Shown one piece after another: positions 33,174 to 49,555 of a stretch of 64,000 nucleotides of DNA. This DNA comes from Calycina herbarum (Eukaryota; Ascomycota; Leotiomycetes; Helotiales; Pezizellaceae). Positions within the stretch are counted from its first letter, which is position 1. The number at the start of each line of letters is the position of its first letter. The position numbers were made by a program, and so were the translations under genes. Location of the stretch: contig LLEY01000116.1 of assembly GCA_001414485.1 (NCBI GenBank), positions 62,001 through 126,000 of the forward strand, in the 5' to 3' direction. Under the pieces are notes generated by a model that had not been told where the DNA came from, did no database searches, and saw nothing but the letters and a program-made list of their open reading frames with translations.

Positions 33174-34759
33174 TTTTGAATTGGTTGTGTTTTTGACTGT
33201 GGCGTTTGAAGTAGAGGTCTTGGGATTGACGAAGAAGCGAGTGTAGAGGTGTTTATTCTTGACTTTATGGGTTATCAAGTTTATTGCCCCTTCAAAATTT
33301 CCCGGATTGACAACCCTTCTTATCTTCAACCAACCCAGAAGGCAACCATCAATCATCAATCCCATCAGAGAAATTAATCTAACAGAGAAAAAGTATAGCC
33401 GTTCCATACCTCTCATGACTTAGGCAGACAACATTGGGGAACCGCCAGCAGATAGATTCAACTCGTATTCCGAAAAGCCTCATCACCTACCCCGAAACCA
33501 AAATTCAGGACACATTCCCACGAGTGCAAAATATTGCTGCCTTCGGGTCTTCAGTATTTAATGTCTTCACAAAGCCTGGATTGTGAGGGAATGGTACTTT
33601 AAATTTAACCTTCATCCGGGGTTCAATTAGAGTTAAACGAAATACCAATATTTGAACACTCTATGTTAATTAACCTTTCGTTGAAATGGGGAAGAAGAGT
33701 CGGAACTTGCCACCTGTTAGATGAAGGGTTTGCATTTAGCAGCCGAGAACAGGTGGAATGGTTAGGGTGAACTCGGTTATTTAAACGTATTAGCCGGGAA
33801 CCTTTGGATTTCGCAAGATAGGTCGGCGTGGATTGTTAATAATAGAACATAAAGTTAAAATATGAAATGATCAATTGTGGCTTCCAAACTAACATGTCGA
33901 ATCAGAATAGTCTAGATACGCTTTCGGTGGTCGAAAAGGTAGGTATGTTGGCTATGAAACGTTCTGCTCAGAAAACAAGCTTCTCGGAATAGGTTCCCGG
34001 AGCTTGGGATGCCGTACTGCTGGAGTCAAGAAATCCCGTTCCGGAAAAGAGTTGCATGCTGCAGATCTTGATGCATGTTCTTTTAATGGTTGCCTAGTCT
34101 GTTAAGCGAGTGTCCCAATTTACTGTTGTGCAATGACACGGGAATGGTGATACTGAATAGTGTGTTTGTAGATTCCAAGAACTGGTTTCAGAGGACAAGG
34201 CCGTACAGTCCACACAACCACGCTGACCCCCTACTTATCGAGTCACACCAACATGAGTAAAAGCTACCTTTGGAGCTTATCGATTCGACCAAGCTCTGCT
34301 TTGTGTATTTCTTACACACTGGCGCATGGAACTCCCTTCTTCGATGGCAAAAATATAAGGTCTACATCAACTTGAAGTATAGGATTGCGACCTCCTGGTA
34401 AGAGTTCTACTCTCCTGACACTTCGGGCTCTCACCAAAAGGAGCGTGCTTTATGGCAGTTACACTGCAAGAGATTCTCATAAAAGGACAGAAGAAGTCTA
34501 TATTTCCAACTAAATATAACCAACGAAAAGAAGGAAAGAAACAAAAGAGAGTATGCACACAGCTCCAAACCCTAGTATAACACACGAAAGAGAAAACCTT
34601 TCCAAAATCCTCAAAGCAGAAACAAGACACACCTTTTCCGGAACCAAAACCCGCAAAACCAAGGACCGAAAGTCAACACATAGCAACTCCAAAATCAAAA
34701 CCGAAACCCTTATATACAAAGGAAACGAAACGAAAAGAACACAAAACAGGAATTCCCAC
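33174..34759. other. intergenic, no gene seen
   Basis: The promoter of the small secreted protein lies on the left and the 3' end of the membrane protein gene on the right. The middle is AT-rich with many stops. Frames after 34.4 kb are antisense or tail shadows. Confidence 0.55.
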
Positions 34760-37196
34760 CTACAAATACAACCGTCCCCTCTCCAACTTCCCCTCCTCCC
34801 TCCCATCCCAATTCATAACACCCATCCGTCCAACACCAACCTTAACCCCCGTACCAACCTCCCATCCCTCTCCACCCCCAACATCCCCAAGTCTAACCTT
34901 CATATCCTTCAACTCTTTCATCCTCTCCAACCCTTCCATCCTAACACCACCCCTAGGCGCATCCACAAATTCACTATTCACAATAAGATTCCCCGCATAC
35001 GGCAAAAAGTCCCTCGTCAAAGTCCTCCTTCTAATGACCGCTGCGAAAATACTAGCGAAAAGGAGGACACAAGTAGAAACCAGGAAAACAATAGCCCACG
35101 ACCAAACGCAGAGGAAGATGGGTGTTTCTTTTATAAGGCTTGCTGGAACAGTGAGGACTTGATTTTTGTTCTTAATAGCGGAGTTGAGAAGTTCTGGTGT
35201 GCTGGAGATATCGGGGGTGTTGGGGAGGGGAGTACCGGTTAAGTAGGCTGTGGCGTTGGGTGTACTACCTTGAAGGAAGGTGTTGAGGAGTTGGGAGAGA
35301 CGCATTGAAAAATCCTGGAGTTCTATATCGTTGACTCTTGATTCGGCGCCAGTTTGAGAGTTTGTTTGGTTGGCAATGTAGCGCGGTGTGGGTGTGGACA
35401 AGATGAAGTTGTTTGAGAGGGGTGAGACGAGGTAGTTTTGTATTGTATCTATGCCTTGGAATATCCTTGCGGATTCGGGAAGGAGGGAGGTGAGTCCATT
35501 TAAGATGTTGTTGAAGCTTAGTAGTGTGATAGCGGTGGTGGGTGCTTGTGATGATACAGAAGTTCGTTGTGCGGTCACTGAACATGCGGTTTGTGCATTC
35601 GGGGTTTTACTGCATAGTACGATGGATTCAACAAATGCCTGTGCTGGAACGCAGAATATCGACGTGACGTCTGATATTCCTGTAAAATCTTGGTAGAGAA
35701 GTGTTCCCGGAATTTGTTTCGCGGATGTGAAATCATTTCGGAGGCAATCTAGACATTGTGATGTGTTTCTGTCCGTGGTGGGCAGGAGATCAGTCATATC
35801 CGCACCTAAATATCCTAGTGCCCAGTTTGTATTCTCTGTTATGTTGATTCCACTTCGAAAGGCACCATTGCCGGAGATGAGACCCGGATTCGTGAAGCCA
35901 TCTGCTCCTCGCGTGACAGTAGAAGTGACGTTTCCGCAGGTTAGCTCGAGGTATGTGGATTCGAGATTGAATGTACTATTCCCATCCGGCAGTTTGGAAC
36001 TCGCTATTCCGAAAAGAGATGTGTAAGTGATTGAAAAGTTTTGCCTCGGAATGCTTCGCCAACCGTTCTTGTCTGCGGGGACGTTGGAGAGAGCGGAGAG
36101 CATGGGTATTTTGACATTCCCCCATAAATCCATAGGTCCATTCTTGACATTCTCAGGTGCTACGAGAGATGCTGAGAATAATGATGTGAATCCTGGAAAC
36201 AAGGAGGTTTCAAATAATGAACTGCCGGAGTAGTTGGGCTGTCGTGTATTGAGATAGCTGATTTCGGTGGGAGAGGCCATAGGTGCTAGAGTTGTGGTCC
36301 ACATTCTCTGCGCAGCCTGTGAGCCGAACGGGGACACCAGCCATAATGCTATGAGTGAGAAACTGAGTAGTGGAACAAATCCTAGTCTGACTTGCGTTCG
36401 GACCGTTCCGAGCACTGTTCGGCTGTTGATCAGTCTCTCGAGGAGCCCAAGGGTTGTTCCTTGTTCCAGTTTGTAGTTGGTGTATTTTATGAATGCCCGT
36501 CCAACCGTGATTGAAAATTCGAGGGGGAAAATTGTGGCGATCTATTGGGAGTTAGCACTTGCCAGAAATCATCGTCAGTATTGGAGAACATACAACTTTA
36601 GTAAGTTCGTTCAAGCTGGTGAACAACGCAGGAGTAACAGGCTTCTTGTGTGCCAACATGATTGTAGCAACGATCACGAAGAATGGAACTGTTAAAAGCA
36701 TGGGTATGATGTCACTTATTCTTCGCTTCCAGGTCTCCTTGTTGTCCATATCCAAAGATTGAGGAACCCCGACCCAAGCAGGTACGTTTTTCTTTTCCTG
36801 TTCTGGTTGATCATATCGAATATTCTTCGTGGCAGAATATCCGTTCGTATCTGCACTGTTTTTAAGAAGACTGTAAGCCTCTGTAATATTTCGACCACTT
36901 TTTGATATGTTTCTCGAATGTCTTTTCGAATTCCTCGAACTTATTCCCGCATCTCGAATTTCGAGTACGTCATCTATTGGGTTGTTTGCTGATAATGGTG
37001 GCCTGTATATATCTTCTCCTCTCGAATTTTGTCTTGAATGGCTCGAGTGATTGGAGTTTTGTCTCGAATGGGCAGGCCTCCAAACGTCGGATCCGGCCCC
37101 CGATCTTCCCGAATTTGAAGAAAGAGAACTCGCTCTCGAATGTGGTGGCCTTCTTGGAATATTGGGTGGCTCAGCAATTGGAGGGGAAGGTAGCAT
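34760..37196 (-). CDS. large fungal membrane protein of unknown function
   Basis: Exons 37196..36594 and 36541..34760 (52-bp intron, GTATGT..AATAG) give 794 residues. A Ser/Arg-rich cytosolic N-terminus (about 155 residues, RRPPHSRASSLSSNSGRS and RHSRNISKSGRN) precedes two closely spaced membrane segments (IIPMLLTVPFFVIVATIML and IATIFPLEFSITVGRA), a third (LGFVPLLSFSLIALWLVSPF), a large extracellular domain of about 400 residues with many N-x-S/T sites, and a last span (IFLCVWSWAIVFLVSTCVLL) before a basic-acidic tail. Conserved motifs at the second segment (KYTNYKLEQGTTLGLLERL) recur in many uncharacterised filamentous-fungal proteins. Function unknown; a cell-surface role is inferred from topology. 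Both exons close in frame. Confidence 0.85.
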
Positions 37197-40100
37197 TACA
37201 GAGCCATTAATGCTCTATGAGTGTAACCTAAATGTTAGCAATGCTTGAAAAATAGAAAACCCTCTGGATTTTTAAAACTGGGCTGGCAAATATGGTCTGG
37301 TGAGTACCAAAGGATTTTCAGGAATTCATCAAAAGACAGGAATAACATAAACGAACCATAGCTTCTCCAATACTAAAACCACGATGACCCCGCGCTGGCC
37401 GCATGGTTACCCCTAATCAAACGCGACACAACGATTCAAAATAAATTTAAAAATCGAAACAAACGTAGGATGGTTCCACAAACAATAGAAAAGAGAAATA
37501 AGAAGGAAAATATCTCAAAGGAATAGGATCTTAGCTTGAATATATCCCACTTGAGGGGCGTATTTCGGTGTCTAGGCCAATCGTCTGTGCGCAGAGACGT
37601 GGTGGAGGAGCAACAACAGGGACCACCACCGTTCCGTTTCGCATGAATCAAAAGGCACAGACAGGCTCAGCGGTTGGTAGAAGACGCTTTCTTCGGTCCT
37701 CGGTCGCCTGTCAACCCCAGATTTGGGTCTTTAGGTAGAGGCATAAATATTGGAAGAGCCTAGTTTGTGGATAGGGCGTTCGGTTAGAGCATAATCAACG
37801 CCAAACTTTTGGCGAGATATGTTTAAAATCATGATCTTGGGTTCGTCTATATCGCGTCTCAACTATAGGGAAACTTTCACACGAGAAGTTTGGATAACGG
37901 AGCCGATGTAGCCGAATGGTACCTCATCGAATAGTTTGACGTTTCGGGGACCAGTTGGATAGATTCCCGAGAATGTTGTCTGTTTGGTGTTTCGACACGA
38001 CGCAAGCGAGGCTGACCGTTGACGATAGGTGTGCCTTGAGGACTGTGTGGGACCGTTTTGAGGCAGTGTCGCCATCATCATCTGAATCAACTTGACGGTG
38101 ATAAGAGTGTGCTAGATAGTCCGTGGATGAGGTCCTGACAGGTGTAAAACTTGGTGATACCGAATTAGAGTTGGCTGGATCCGTTGGTACGGCGCGAAGA
38201 GGATCTAGTGGTTTCGAAGCTTGACAAAACCTCCGAAGGGACTTTTTACTCCAGTAGAAAGAGGTGTTGTCAAAGAGGATGATGGAATTTAGAAGGAGTC
38301 GTCCCGTGATGCTTCTTTAGCAAAGTTTTGGTAAGCTTTCCCTGGAACCTTTTTCGAAACCATTGAGTGGATAACTTTATATGCCGGTAGCTGGCATGGC
38401 GGTGAGACGTATCCGTATCCACGGGAATTGGAATATAAAATCTGACTCAGAGCAAAGATTGAGATTAACAGAAATATTCATGGCGAGAGCTGCTCTCATT
38501 CGTGGTTACGTATGAAGTGGAAAAAAGAGGAAAGGAGCGAATCCTTCGAGTGGCTTGCGATGGATTCCCGGTTGCACGGACGGACTTGGAGGGGTCTAAA
38601 ACGTGATCAAATAACGAAATCTAACATAAGCAATTGAGCTAGAATTATTTATAATAGAGGCTGTACGTTATGACTAGATCCTTTATACCAAGACTATCTT
38701 CTACTCTGCATAGAAGTATATTCTTCAGATTTCAGGTTTGGAAAAAGAAGGAAGGTCACGTGCGTCATGAACATTTGGAATATTCATATTGCACTGTAAC
38801 TTAGCTTCCTACGAATAAGATAAATTCCCATTTGTCTTTACAACAACTCCATTCTTCATTCTTTGTTCTAGATCATTTATTCCTGATGTCGTGATATCCC
38901 AACTACATAATTTTCGGGTCCCTAATTTTCATGACTTCCAAGTTCCAGTTCCAGCCACTCTACTTACAACCAACGATGTATTAATGCAAGACCTTGTCTC
39001 ATGATATCATACTCGAACAATCCAGAGTCATGGAAATACCAGAGAATTCTTAGGTCTGCCAAGCGGACTTCCGTCAGTAGAAACTAGCTATTTTAGATGG
39101 GAAGAAGTATAACCGAAATAAAGGCCGACAAGAAAGCCATTCAAGGAGACAGCAACAAGAGTCTTGAACTTTGAAAGCAGAGCTTGAAGCTGCATGATAA
39201 CGGGAATTAATTCCTAGTCTTAGATCTCTTCTAGATACTAAACTTGGGCGAGCTTTATTTGAGATCATAACAAACCTGAGTGTTGAAAGGAAAGTGGAGG
39301 CAAATTGTAAACAAACATCTCATATCAAAACAGTATAGTTCTGAAATCCCTTGCTTCTGGAGTTCTCAATATCACTATTACACCATATATTTTCAAAACA
39401 CATTTTGATGATTTGATCCCATATACCGACCGTGAGTATGTTATTCTTGTCGTATGATTTTAACTCAATAAAATTCTTCGCTGCTAAGTCGTAAACTGGC
39501 TTACAAATACTAGCTCTGAATAAGTCCAGAGTCTAGCTGAAAACTAGTATTAAGAAGGTATTCTGCTTGGAGTTATTGAGGCAACTTCTCTCAGGGGTTA
39601 CATTAACAATAAATGTGAGCTAAAATTTACCAATTGACTTAAAAACAACATCTCGTAGTTCGCATAAACACACTCAGCTTTCTTCTCCCTCACAATCCAT
39701 GTTTCCTTATTCTATTCAAGCCCTTTGAAATAAAAATAAAGAAAAAAGTTATCAAGATATTCAGATAATAACTTCCAATTCCTCAATACTACCTTTTATT
39801 ACTTACCAGAGTCTTATTTTCCCCATACACTCCTCCAATAATCCTTTCTTCCCTCAACATCTGCTCCATATACTTCAGGGTGCTCAAGAGAAAAGACGAG
39901 TCATCTCGAATCCCAAGGTCGAGCCGAGCTAAGTGGAGAAAAAACTAACATTTGCCAGAGACGAAAATGAATGCATACCATCTACCAATAAAACCCTACT
40001 GCAAACCCCTCGAACCATCATATACACAAGTACGCGTTTCAATAAGATCAATAAGAACAAACAAATACAAAATACCCATCCCCATTCACATTTCTATTCC

Positions 40101-41215
40101 GTCACCCAACCCAACCCACAAACCTTCCATCTACAAGAAACAACGAACACCAAAAACAAGGAAATACACAAAGCCTCCAATCCACCCACAACAAACCCCC
40201 CAACACCCCAAGGAAAAAAAAGTCCAAAAACATCCCAATACTTCACATCTTCCTTCCACCCGCGATAGTCCCCCAAACCCCAACACGATCCCCATTCCAC
40301 CCTTCTGAACCCCGAAGGAAATCAATCCTCTCCACCTTATCTCACACACTACACGATCCCCATCACACCCGCACATGAAATGAACAAAATAAAACAAACA
40401 TCATGCAGACCCCAAAATATTCCTTCCTCATGCCCAATCCATCTGCTGACCTCGAACCCGACATCTCACTCGGCAGGAACTGCTCGTCATACAAAAATAG
40501 CCCCCTCTCAAACTCGGACACACACACAATGAACTGAGTACATCGGCGCAACTTGTCGAGTGCTAAAAAGGAAACAAATTGTTCATGAATATGCTGCGAG
40601 TAAGCTGTAAGTAAAGCCACGAGTAATCCACGAGTAATCCATGAGTTAACCACGAGTAAACCACGAGGAAGCCACGAACAAGCCCCTAAATGATGGCAAA
40701 TAAGCTGCTAGATAGGTGGGACGAGATGTTTAACGAGTAGGTTCAACAGGACATTCTACAAGAGACCAAGTTATATCACAAAGGTAGTTAATCTCATCAA
40801 ACACGTCAAATCAAAAAGGATTCCACAAGATTAAGTTTTGAATGTTTCCATTCGATTGAGTTTTATCGGCCACACCCCTTTTCTTCAAGATATCTATTCG
40901 GACCATGCAAGAGGAAGAGAGAGGAAGACCAAAAGGAAGAAACAATCCGGCGACGACGAAAACGCAGCAAAGGTAAAAAGGGAAACACATCAGGGACATT
41001 GCCTGGTAATAAAGTACAGCAGCGACCGGAAAGCCTTCCAGTCTAAATCTGCAAGTCGCTCCAGCACCATTTTGCATGAAGGTGTCAGTAACAACTACCA
41101 CCCCAATCATGCCCGCACCGACCCTCTCAAACACCCCGCGAACCACGATCCCGACCCTTCAACATTATCAACCCGCGACCCCATTTTCATCTACAACTAC
41201 AAGCAAGCGTATTAT
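37197..41215. other. 4 kb gene desert
   Basis: No supported gene on either strand. The last 1.3 kb has a C-rich plus strand (39930-40400) whose long frames are compositional. An 11-bp tandem repeat lies at 40616-40680. Nothing else was recognised. Confidence 0.55.
40616..40680. repeat. tandem CCACGAGTAAT repeat
   Basis: About six degenerate direct copies of an 11-12 bp unit (CCACGAGTAAT, CCATGAGTTAA, CCACGAGTAAA, CCACGAGGAAG, CCACGAACAAG). Minisatellite in noncoding DNA. Confidence 0.85.
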
Positions 41216-42767
41216 TTACTTGAATGCCTTTCCGAACATCAAGACCTGGAGTTGATCGTAGATGGACAAGACACCAGCACCGGCGACACCACGGAGAATG
41301 TTGGCACCAGCACCCTTGAAGAGGGACTTGACACCCTCCTTGGCAATGATTTGGCGACCAGCATCCATGGATGACTTGTACTTGACGGCCTCACCGGAGG
41401 TCATCATCATACGACGACGGATGGTATCCAATGGGTATGATGCGATACCAGCACCAGTGGTGACACCCCATCCGAGAGCGAAAGAGGCAAGGAAGTTACC
41501 CTCAAGAGGACCGACAAGGAGGACAGGCTTAAGAGAATCGTAGAGACCGAAGTAAAGACCACGGTAAACGACGATACCGAAAACGGATGGACCGAAACCA
41601 CGGTAAAGACCGGCGACACCATCAGTGGCCAAGGTCTTCTTGTAAACATCTACCAAACCGTTGAATTGACGGTCGGCACCTCCCTTTCCCTTGGCGTCGT
41701 TGGCAAGACGGGTACGGGCGTAATCGAGAGAGTAGACGAAGAGGAGGGAAGTGGCACCAGCAGCCTGCAAGTGGTTAGTATTACGTCAGGTTTGTCGGGT
41801 TGGTTTAAACTTACTCCTCCGGAGGCCAAGTTACCAGCCATCCACTTGGCGTAACCCTCGTTCTTCTTGAAGGCGAACATGCTCTTGTAGGTATCACGGA
41901 AAGCAAAGTTCAAGGCTTGTGTTGGGAAATAACGGATAACGTTGGCGGTGTTTCCTCTCCATAGCGAAACAATACCCTCGTTCTTGATAGTTCTTGAGAA
42001 GCAGTCGGAGATACCGTTGAATTTTCGGTCGAGACGGCCAGACTTCAACATCTCATCCTGAAAAAATTGTTAGCATGGGATTAGGACAGAGCGCGAAATC
42101 TACAGAAGGGGCCATGCTGTTGCGATTCGATGAATCACGATTGTGTAGTTATCGATAACCACTGCCAAAAGGGGAAGGATGGCCCAATTTGGATATGATG
42201 TAGGGATGCAAATGCAGATAATTTAAAAGTACGCCGAAGCAGCCAAACATACCTGGTTTTGGATCAAAAGCTTGACACGCTCAATAGGTGCAGCTGCGGT
42301 CTTTGAGACGGCGGCAGAGACACCACCCACTGTTATCGCACGTTAGCTTCCGCTCTTATGTCTCCATCAACTACGCGCCCGATATGGCGATCTTCGATAT
42401 TTTCGAGGGGGGAGACCAGCGCAATGGCATCGGCAGTGGGAGACGTACTCAAGAAATCGATAACGAAAGGTGGACTGCGATGGTTGGGTCAGCTTGAGGT
42501 TCTTCCATGATGGATTGCGATGAGGGAATTTTTCCATCGCGGCGCCATTGAGCCACGACGAAGCTGTCGACTCGCGAACAAAGTACACGGCGCATATCAA
42601 TGGGCGGCAGAGAAGGCCATTGATACTTTGCTGATGCTCGGTGCTCGAAAAGTTGAAATCTTGTTGATGCCAGCTGGCCGCGATGATGATGCAGGAAGAC
42701 TTGGGAAGTTGGAATGGAATACGTACACGCCCATGACGGACTCCTTCTTTGGGGGTTGGTTGCTCAT
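41216..42767 (-). CDS. aac: mitochondrial ADP/ATP carrier
   Basis: Exchanges ADP and ATP across the mitochondrial inner membrane. Exons in minus-strand order: 42767..42727, 42474..42449, 42329..42253, 42057..41815, 41764..41216; 311 residues, the normal length. The second exon is only 26 bp, yet both its junctions restore the family sequence ([22 protein letters not shown]). Three mitochondrial-carrier repeats are complete with their signatures PIERVK, LDYARTR and PLDTIRRR. The nucleotide-carrier signature RRRMMM is present in [11 protein letters not shown]. Six transmembrane helices are expected. A housekeeping gene with no sign of damage. Confidence 0.97.
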
Positions 42768-43850
42768 ATTTGCGGTTGGTGATCGAAGATCAAAGGACTG
42801 AGGGGAGATGTTGATGAAAGGGAAGTGGATGGAGAATGGTATGAAGAGGAGAGTTTGGGAGGTCTTGGAGGAGGTTTTTGAAGGAAAAGGGATTTGAGGC
42901 GGCTCGTTAAAAATCTCTCAGCACGGGCCAGCCAGGTTCAGGCCTTAGGGCCGAGCTTTTAAAACAGCAGCAAGCTGGCCTGGTGGACAGGCGGGAGATG
43001 CATGCACCCGAGTGGAATTTGCATATAAAATATCAGGAGAATTAAGTGCTGCGTATCTAGAGACTTTTTCTACATCTACATGCTACCAAAACACCAGCCG
43101 TGGTCGAGTTGTGCCTACATCAACACCTCCTCCCATCTCTCCATGATTCAACGCCGCCTTTGCTACGGACACAAGAGCAACCGACTTTCCCCGAGGTTCG
43201 GACAGGGCTGGCCTTCACTAGGAGAAAAAATCTCTTGTCCGACAAAAAGGATGGGGGCATTTCTACTCTGCTGTACAAAAGACCCTTTGTAAATCCCATT
43301 CAACCTCAAGTTATGCACTTTATGAGGTTGGTATCAATCGCAAAGACCTCGAGGAGATCCGTGGCACCGTTTGTTTGCTTTCCAGCCTCTTTGTTTTCCA
43401 AGCTTGGACTGACGGATGGGGGTCAATTCATCTCCGGCCAATCCACCAATCCACCTCTGCTGAACATGGCAACCACCAGAGCTTCGTTGCTATGCGAAAT
43501 CTCCCCCTTACTCTATACACCAATTGGGGAGTATATGTTTCAAAAGTACCGTTCGCTAACTTCTGTGCAGCAGTTCCTTCTTTCCAGAAGTCTAGAAGTC
43601 TTCCAGAACGGGATCCCCGAAGCTACCTACCGCATGGCTCTTTACGGAACACAATGCCGACATCACATACCAATCACAAATTCGCAACGTCATTATCAAA
43701 AATTTGAGAGTGGTATAACTTTTTTATTCTTCTTTCGTCAAGGCATTAAACATCAGAGCAACGAGCTTCATTTGGAAACCCAGGAGCCATTCATCGATGA
43801 TCATAAGCCCGCTCATAACCCAATTCCCACCGCCAAAATAAAGTCGCTAT
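42768..43850. other. intergenic between two minus-strand housekeeping genes
   Basis: Carrier promoter on the left, enolase 3' UTR on the right. A 253-codon plus-strand frame (43100..43861) runs through it but has no domain, no leader and no splice sense, so it is not called. Confidence 0.55.
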
Positions 43851-47115
<3,265 letters not shown>

Positions 47116-48443
47116 ATGTCCGAAGAAGAGCGATCCCATGCGCTCCAGTCGTTCAAGACCAAACTATTGGAATCAAGGGAATGGGAAGCAAAGCTGAAGG
47201 CCTTACGGCAGGATATCAAGGGGTTGCAGAAGGATTTCGATCACACAGAGGAGAATATCAAAGCCCTTCAAAGTGTGGGTCAGATCATTGGGGAGGTCTT
47301 GAAGCAACTTGATGATGAGAGATGTAACTAACTCCTCTGCACTAACTCTACATCTATCAGTGCTAACTTTGTTCTTTTCAGTCATCGTCAAAGCCTCGTC
47401 CGGTCCTCGATATGTCGTCGGTTGCAGATCAAAGGTAGATAAGGCTGCGCTGAAGCAAGGAACCAGAGTCGCTCTCGACATGACCACCCTGACAATAATG
47501 CGAATGTTACCTCGAGAAGTCGATCCGTTAGTCTACAACATGTCGCTGGAGGATCCTGGTCAGGTTAGCTTTGGCGGTATTGGTGGGTTGAACGAGCAGA
47601 TTAGAGAACTGAGAGAGGTCATTGAATTGCCCTTGAAGAACCCAGAACTATTCTTGAGAGTCGGCATCAAACCACCAAAGGGTGTTTTACTATACGGACC
47701 ACCAGGAACGGGAAAGACTTTGTTGGCGAGAGCTGTTGCAAGCAGTCTGGAAACCAATTTCTTGAAGGGTAAGATATCTGCTACTGTTTTGTGGACTTTG
47801 CTGACCAAGTATAGTGGTATCTTCTGCCATCGTCGACAAGTATATCGGAGAGTCAGCGCGTTTGATCAGAGAAATGTTCGGATACGCCAAAGAACATGAA
47901 CCATGTATCATCTTTATGGACGAAATCGATGCCATTGGAGGACGAAGATTTTCGGAGGGTACTTCAGCAGATCGTGAAATTCAGCGGACATTGATGGAAC
48001 TCCTCAACCAGTTGGACGGATTCGATTACCTAGGAAAGACCAAGATCATTATGGCCACGAATCGACCCGATACCTTAGATCCTGCACTTCTCCGAGCAGG
48101 ACGTCTTGATCGAAAGATCGAGATTCCTCTCCCTAACGAGGTTGGCCGTTTGGAAATCATGAAGATTCATGCCGCAGGCGTTGTCACTGAGGGTGATGTC
48201 GATTTCGAGAGTGTGGTCAAGATGAGCGATGGACTTAATGGAGCAGATTTACGAAATGTAGTTACTGAAGCGTGAGTAACATTTCTCCCGATTTTTAGTT
48301 TCCATACTAACTGAAGTCACAGTGGTCTATTCGCTATTAAGGACTACCGAGACGCGGTGAACCAGGACGATTACAACAAGGCTGTCAGGAAGGTGACGGA
48401 ATCGAAGAAATTGGAGGGCAAACTGGAGTACCAGAAGCTTTAG
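47116..48443 (+). CDS. rpt4: 26S proteasome regulatory ATPase Rpt4
   Basis: One of six AAA ATPases in the base ring of the 19S particle, which unfolds ubiquitinated substrates. Exons 47116..47323, 47382..47768, 47815..48271 and 48323..48443 give 390 residues. An N-terminal coiled coil ([19 protein letters not shown]) is followed by an OB domain and the AAA domain: Walker A GPPGTGKT at about residues 175-182, Walker B IIFMDEID, the SRH region [20 protein letters not shown], and a C-terminal helical domain. [15 protein letters not shown] at the exon-1/2 junction and [15 protein letters not shown] place it in the Rpt4/S10b branch. All four exons close in frame. Confidence 0.96.
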
Positions 48444-49168
48444 ATGGGAGGGGATTGTAATGTTTCTTGCGTTTGGCGCTATGGCATACGGTAGAGCTCA
48501 AGGCAGGCTAAAACCCCTTTGTACAATACCCTTTGGAATGCGCAAAGCTTTCCTCTTTACCTAATTTTTTGCATCCTCTTGTGTTGTGATTTTTGTTGGG
48601 TTTATTTAAAACTCCTGGTAGAAGGACCAGTGCTGGCGAGGCAGGAGCGAAGCAAGTTCAGATGCTGAGAACTCGTCAGGGAAGGAACGAGTTGGGACCA
48701 CCGTCGCAGCTTGCCCCGGACAAATTCTTCTTGCGATGAAAGGAGCGACTACCTTCGTTGCGGACTAGGCTCAGGAGTAAATGCACCTGGCTTGGTACCT
48801 ATCTACTGAGTTGACTCTCTCCCTGCCTTCCTTCAGATCTACCTTCCATTTTAAAATGACATCGTTTTCCTGGTACATGTCATCTTCCTCTCTCCAATTT
48901 TTTGCTCGCCATTTTTTTGTTCTTCGGCAATAATTCTTGTTGATTCTTCCCTCGAGTTATCCAAGTAAAAGTCGGGGAATGGACTATTTTTTCTTTTACC
49001 GTTATACTACTTGAAGAGTTGTCATTTGAAGGAAGCTAAGCCCTAGCTTGAATTCTAATACATCAGTTGGGCACACTAGGTATCATAGGTCACTTCCCCA
49101 AGAACCTGCGCAGACTCCAGAGTTCCTTCCTTGTCAAAATTCAAACACCTCGAAGGAGTAATAGTAAG
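48444..49168. other. intergenic with first copy of a dispersed repeat
   Basis: Rpt4 3' UTR, then about 48640-48975 a repeat related to 49600-49830 (see that entry). No gene seen. Confidence 0.5.
48640..48975. repeat. eroded direct repeat, copy 1
   Basis: Shares in order with 49600-49830: AGGAGCGA, GGAAGGAACGAG, TTCTTG(C/T)GATG, AAGGAG(C/T)GACTACC/GACCACG, a CTCAGGA/CGCAGGA phrase, GTAAATG and, near the end, AAGTAAAAGTCG/GAGTAAGAGTCG. The copies flank the small gene at 49169 in direct orientation. Confidence 0.55.
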
Positions 49169-49555
49169 ATGGCTTCAAATACTCGGGAGTCCCCTCCTCC
49201 TTACTACGACAACCCAGACCATGACAACCACAGCAACTCGGACTGCGTAATCCAAATCACACCAGACACCGAAAGCGCCCCTGCAAATGAAAATGCACCT
49301 CTACTTGGCGGTAGTAGGGCAGTCATCCAAACCCAAACCTCAACTCCCACAAACGTCTTTACCAAGGTCAAGGTTGACATTTTCGGCCTGTATGCTGAGG
49401 TGTTCACGGAACATCCTAACATCGTCGGTATTCTTCTTCTTGTGGTAGTCCTTGTGGCTTGGTACCTTTGTTTTGGGAGGTTTGTTGAGTTGGTTAGGGT
49501 TTTGAAGGGGGATGGGCGTAAGTATTTTATTCTGAAGATTGGAGCGGAAGTATAG
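49169..49555 (+). CDS. small tail-anchored-like membrane protein, unknown
   Basis: One exon, 128 residues. A Pro-rich N-terminus (MASNTRESPPPYYDNPDHDN) with a PPPYY motif that could bind WW domains precedes an acidic stretch, a dileucine-type ENAPLLG sequence and one strong transmembrane segment (PNIVGILLLVVVLVAWYLCF) with a short basic end. PPxY plus dileucine signals near one membrane span suggest an endosomal or vacuolar adaptor sorted by a Rsp5-type ligase; this is inference. In-frame codons before the ATG are open but lack leader character. It is flanked by two copies of an eroded direct repeat. No family recognised. Confidence 0.6.
   Translation: MASNTRESPPPYYDNPDHDNHSNSDCVIQITPDTESAPANENAPLLGGSRAVIQTQTSTPTNVFTKVKVDIFGLYAEVFTEHPNIVGILLLVVVLVAWYLCFGRFVELVRVLKGDGRKYFILKIGAEV

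Noticed and set aside
39933..40397. Overlapping long frames on both strands
   Set aside because: The plus strand is A/C-rich and stop-poor; frames are Pro/Thr/Asn-rich on one strand and Gly/Trp/Val-rich on the other, a compositional effect.
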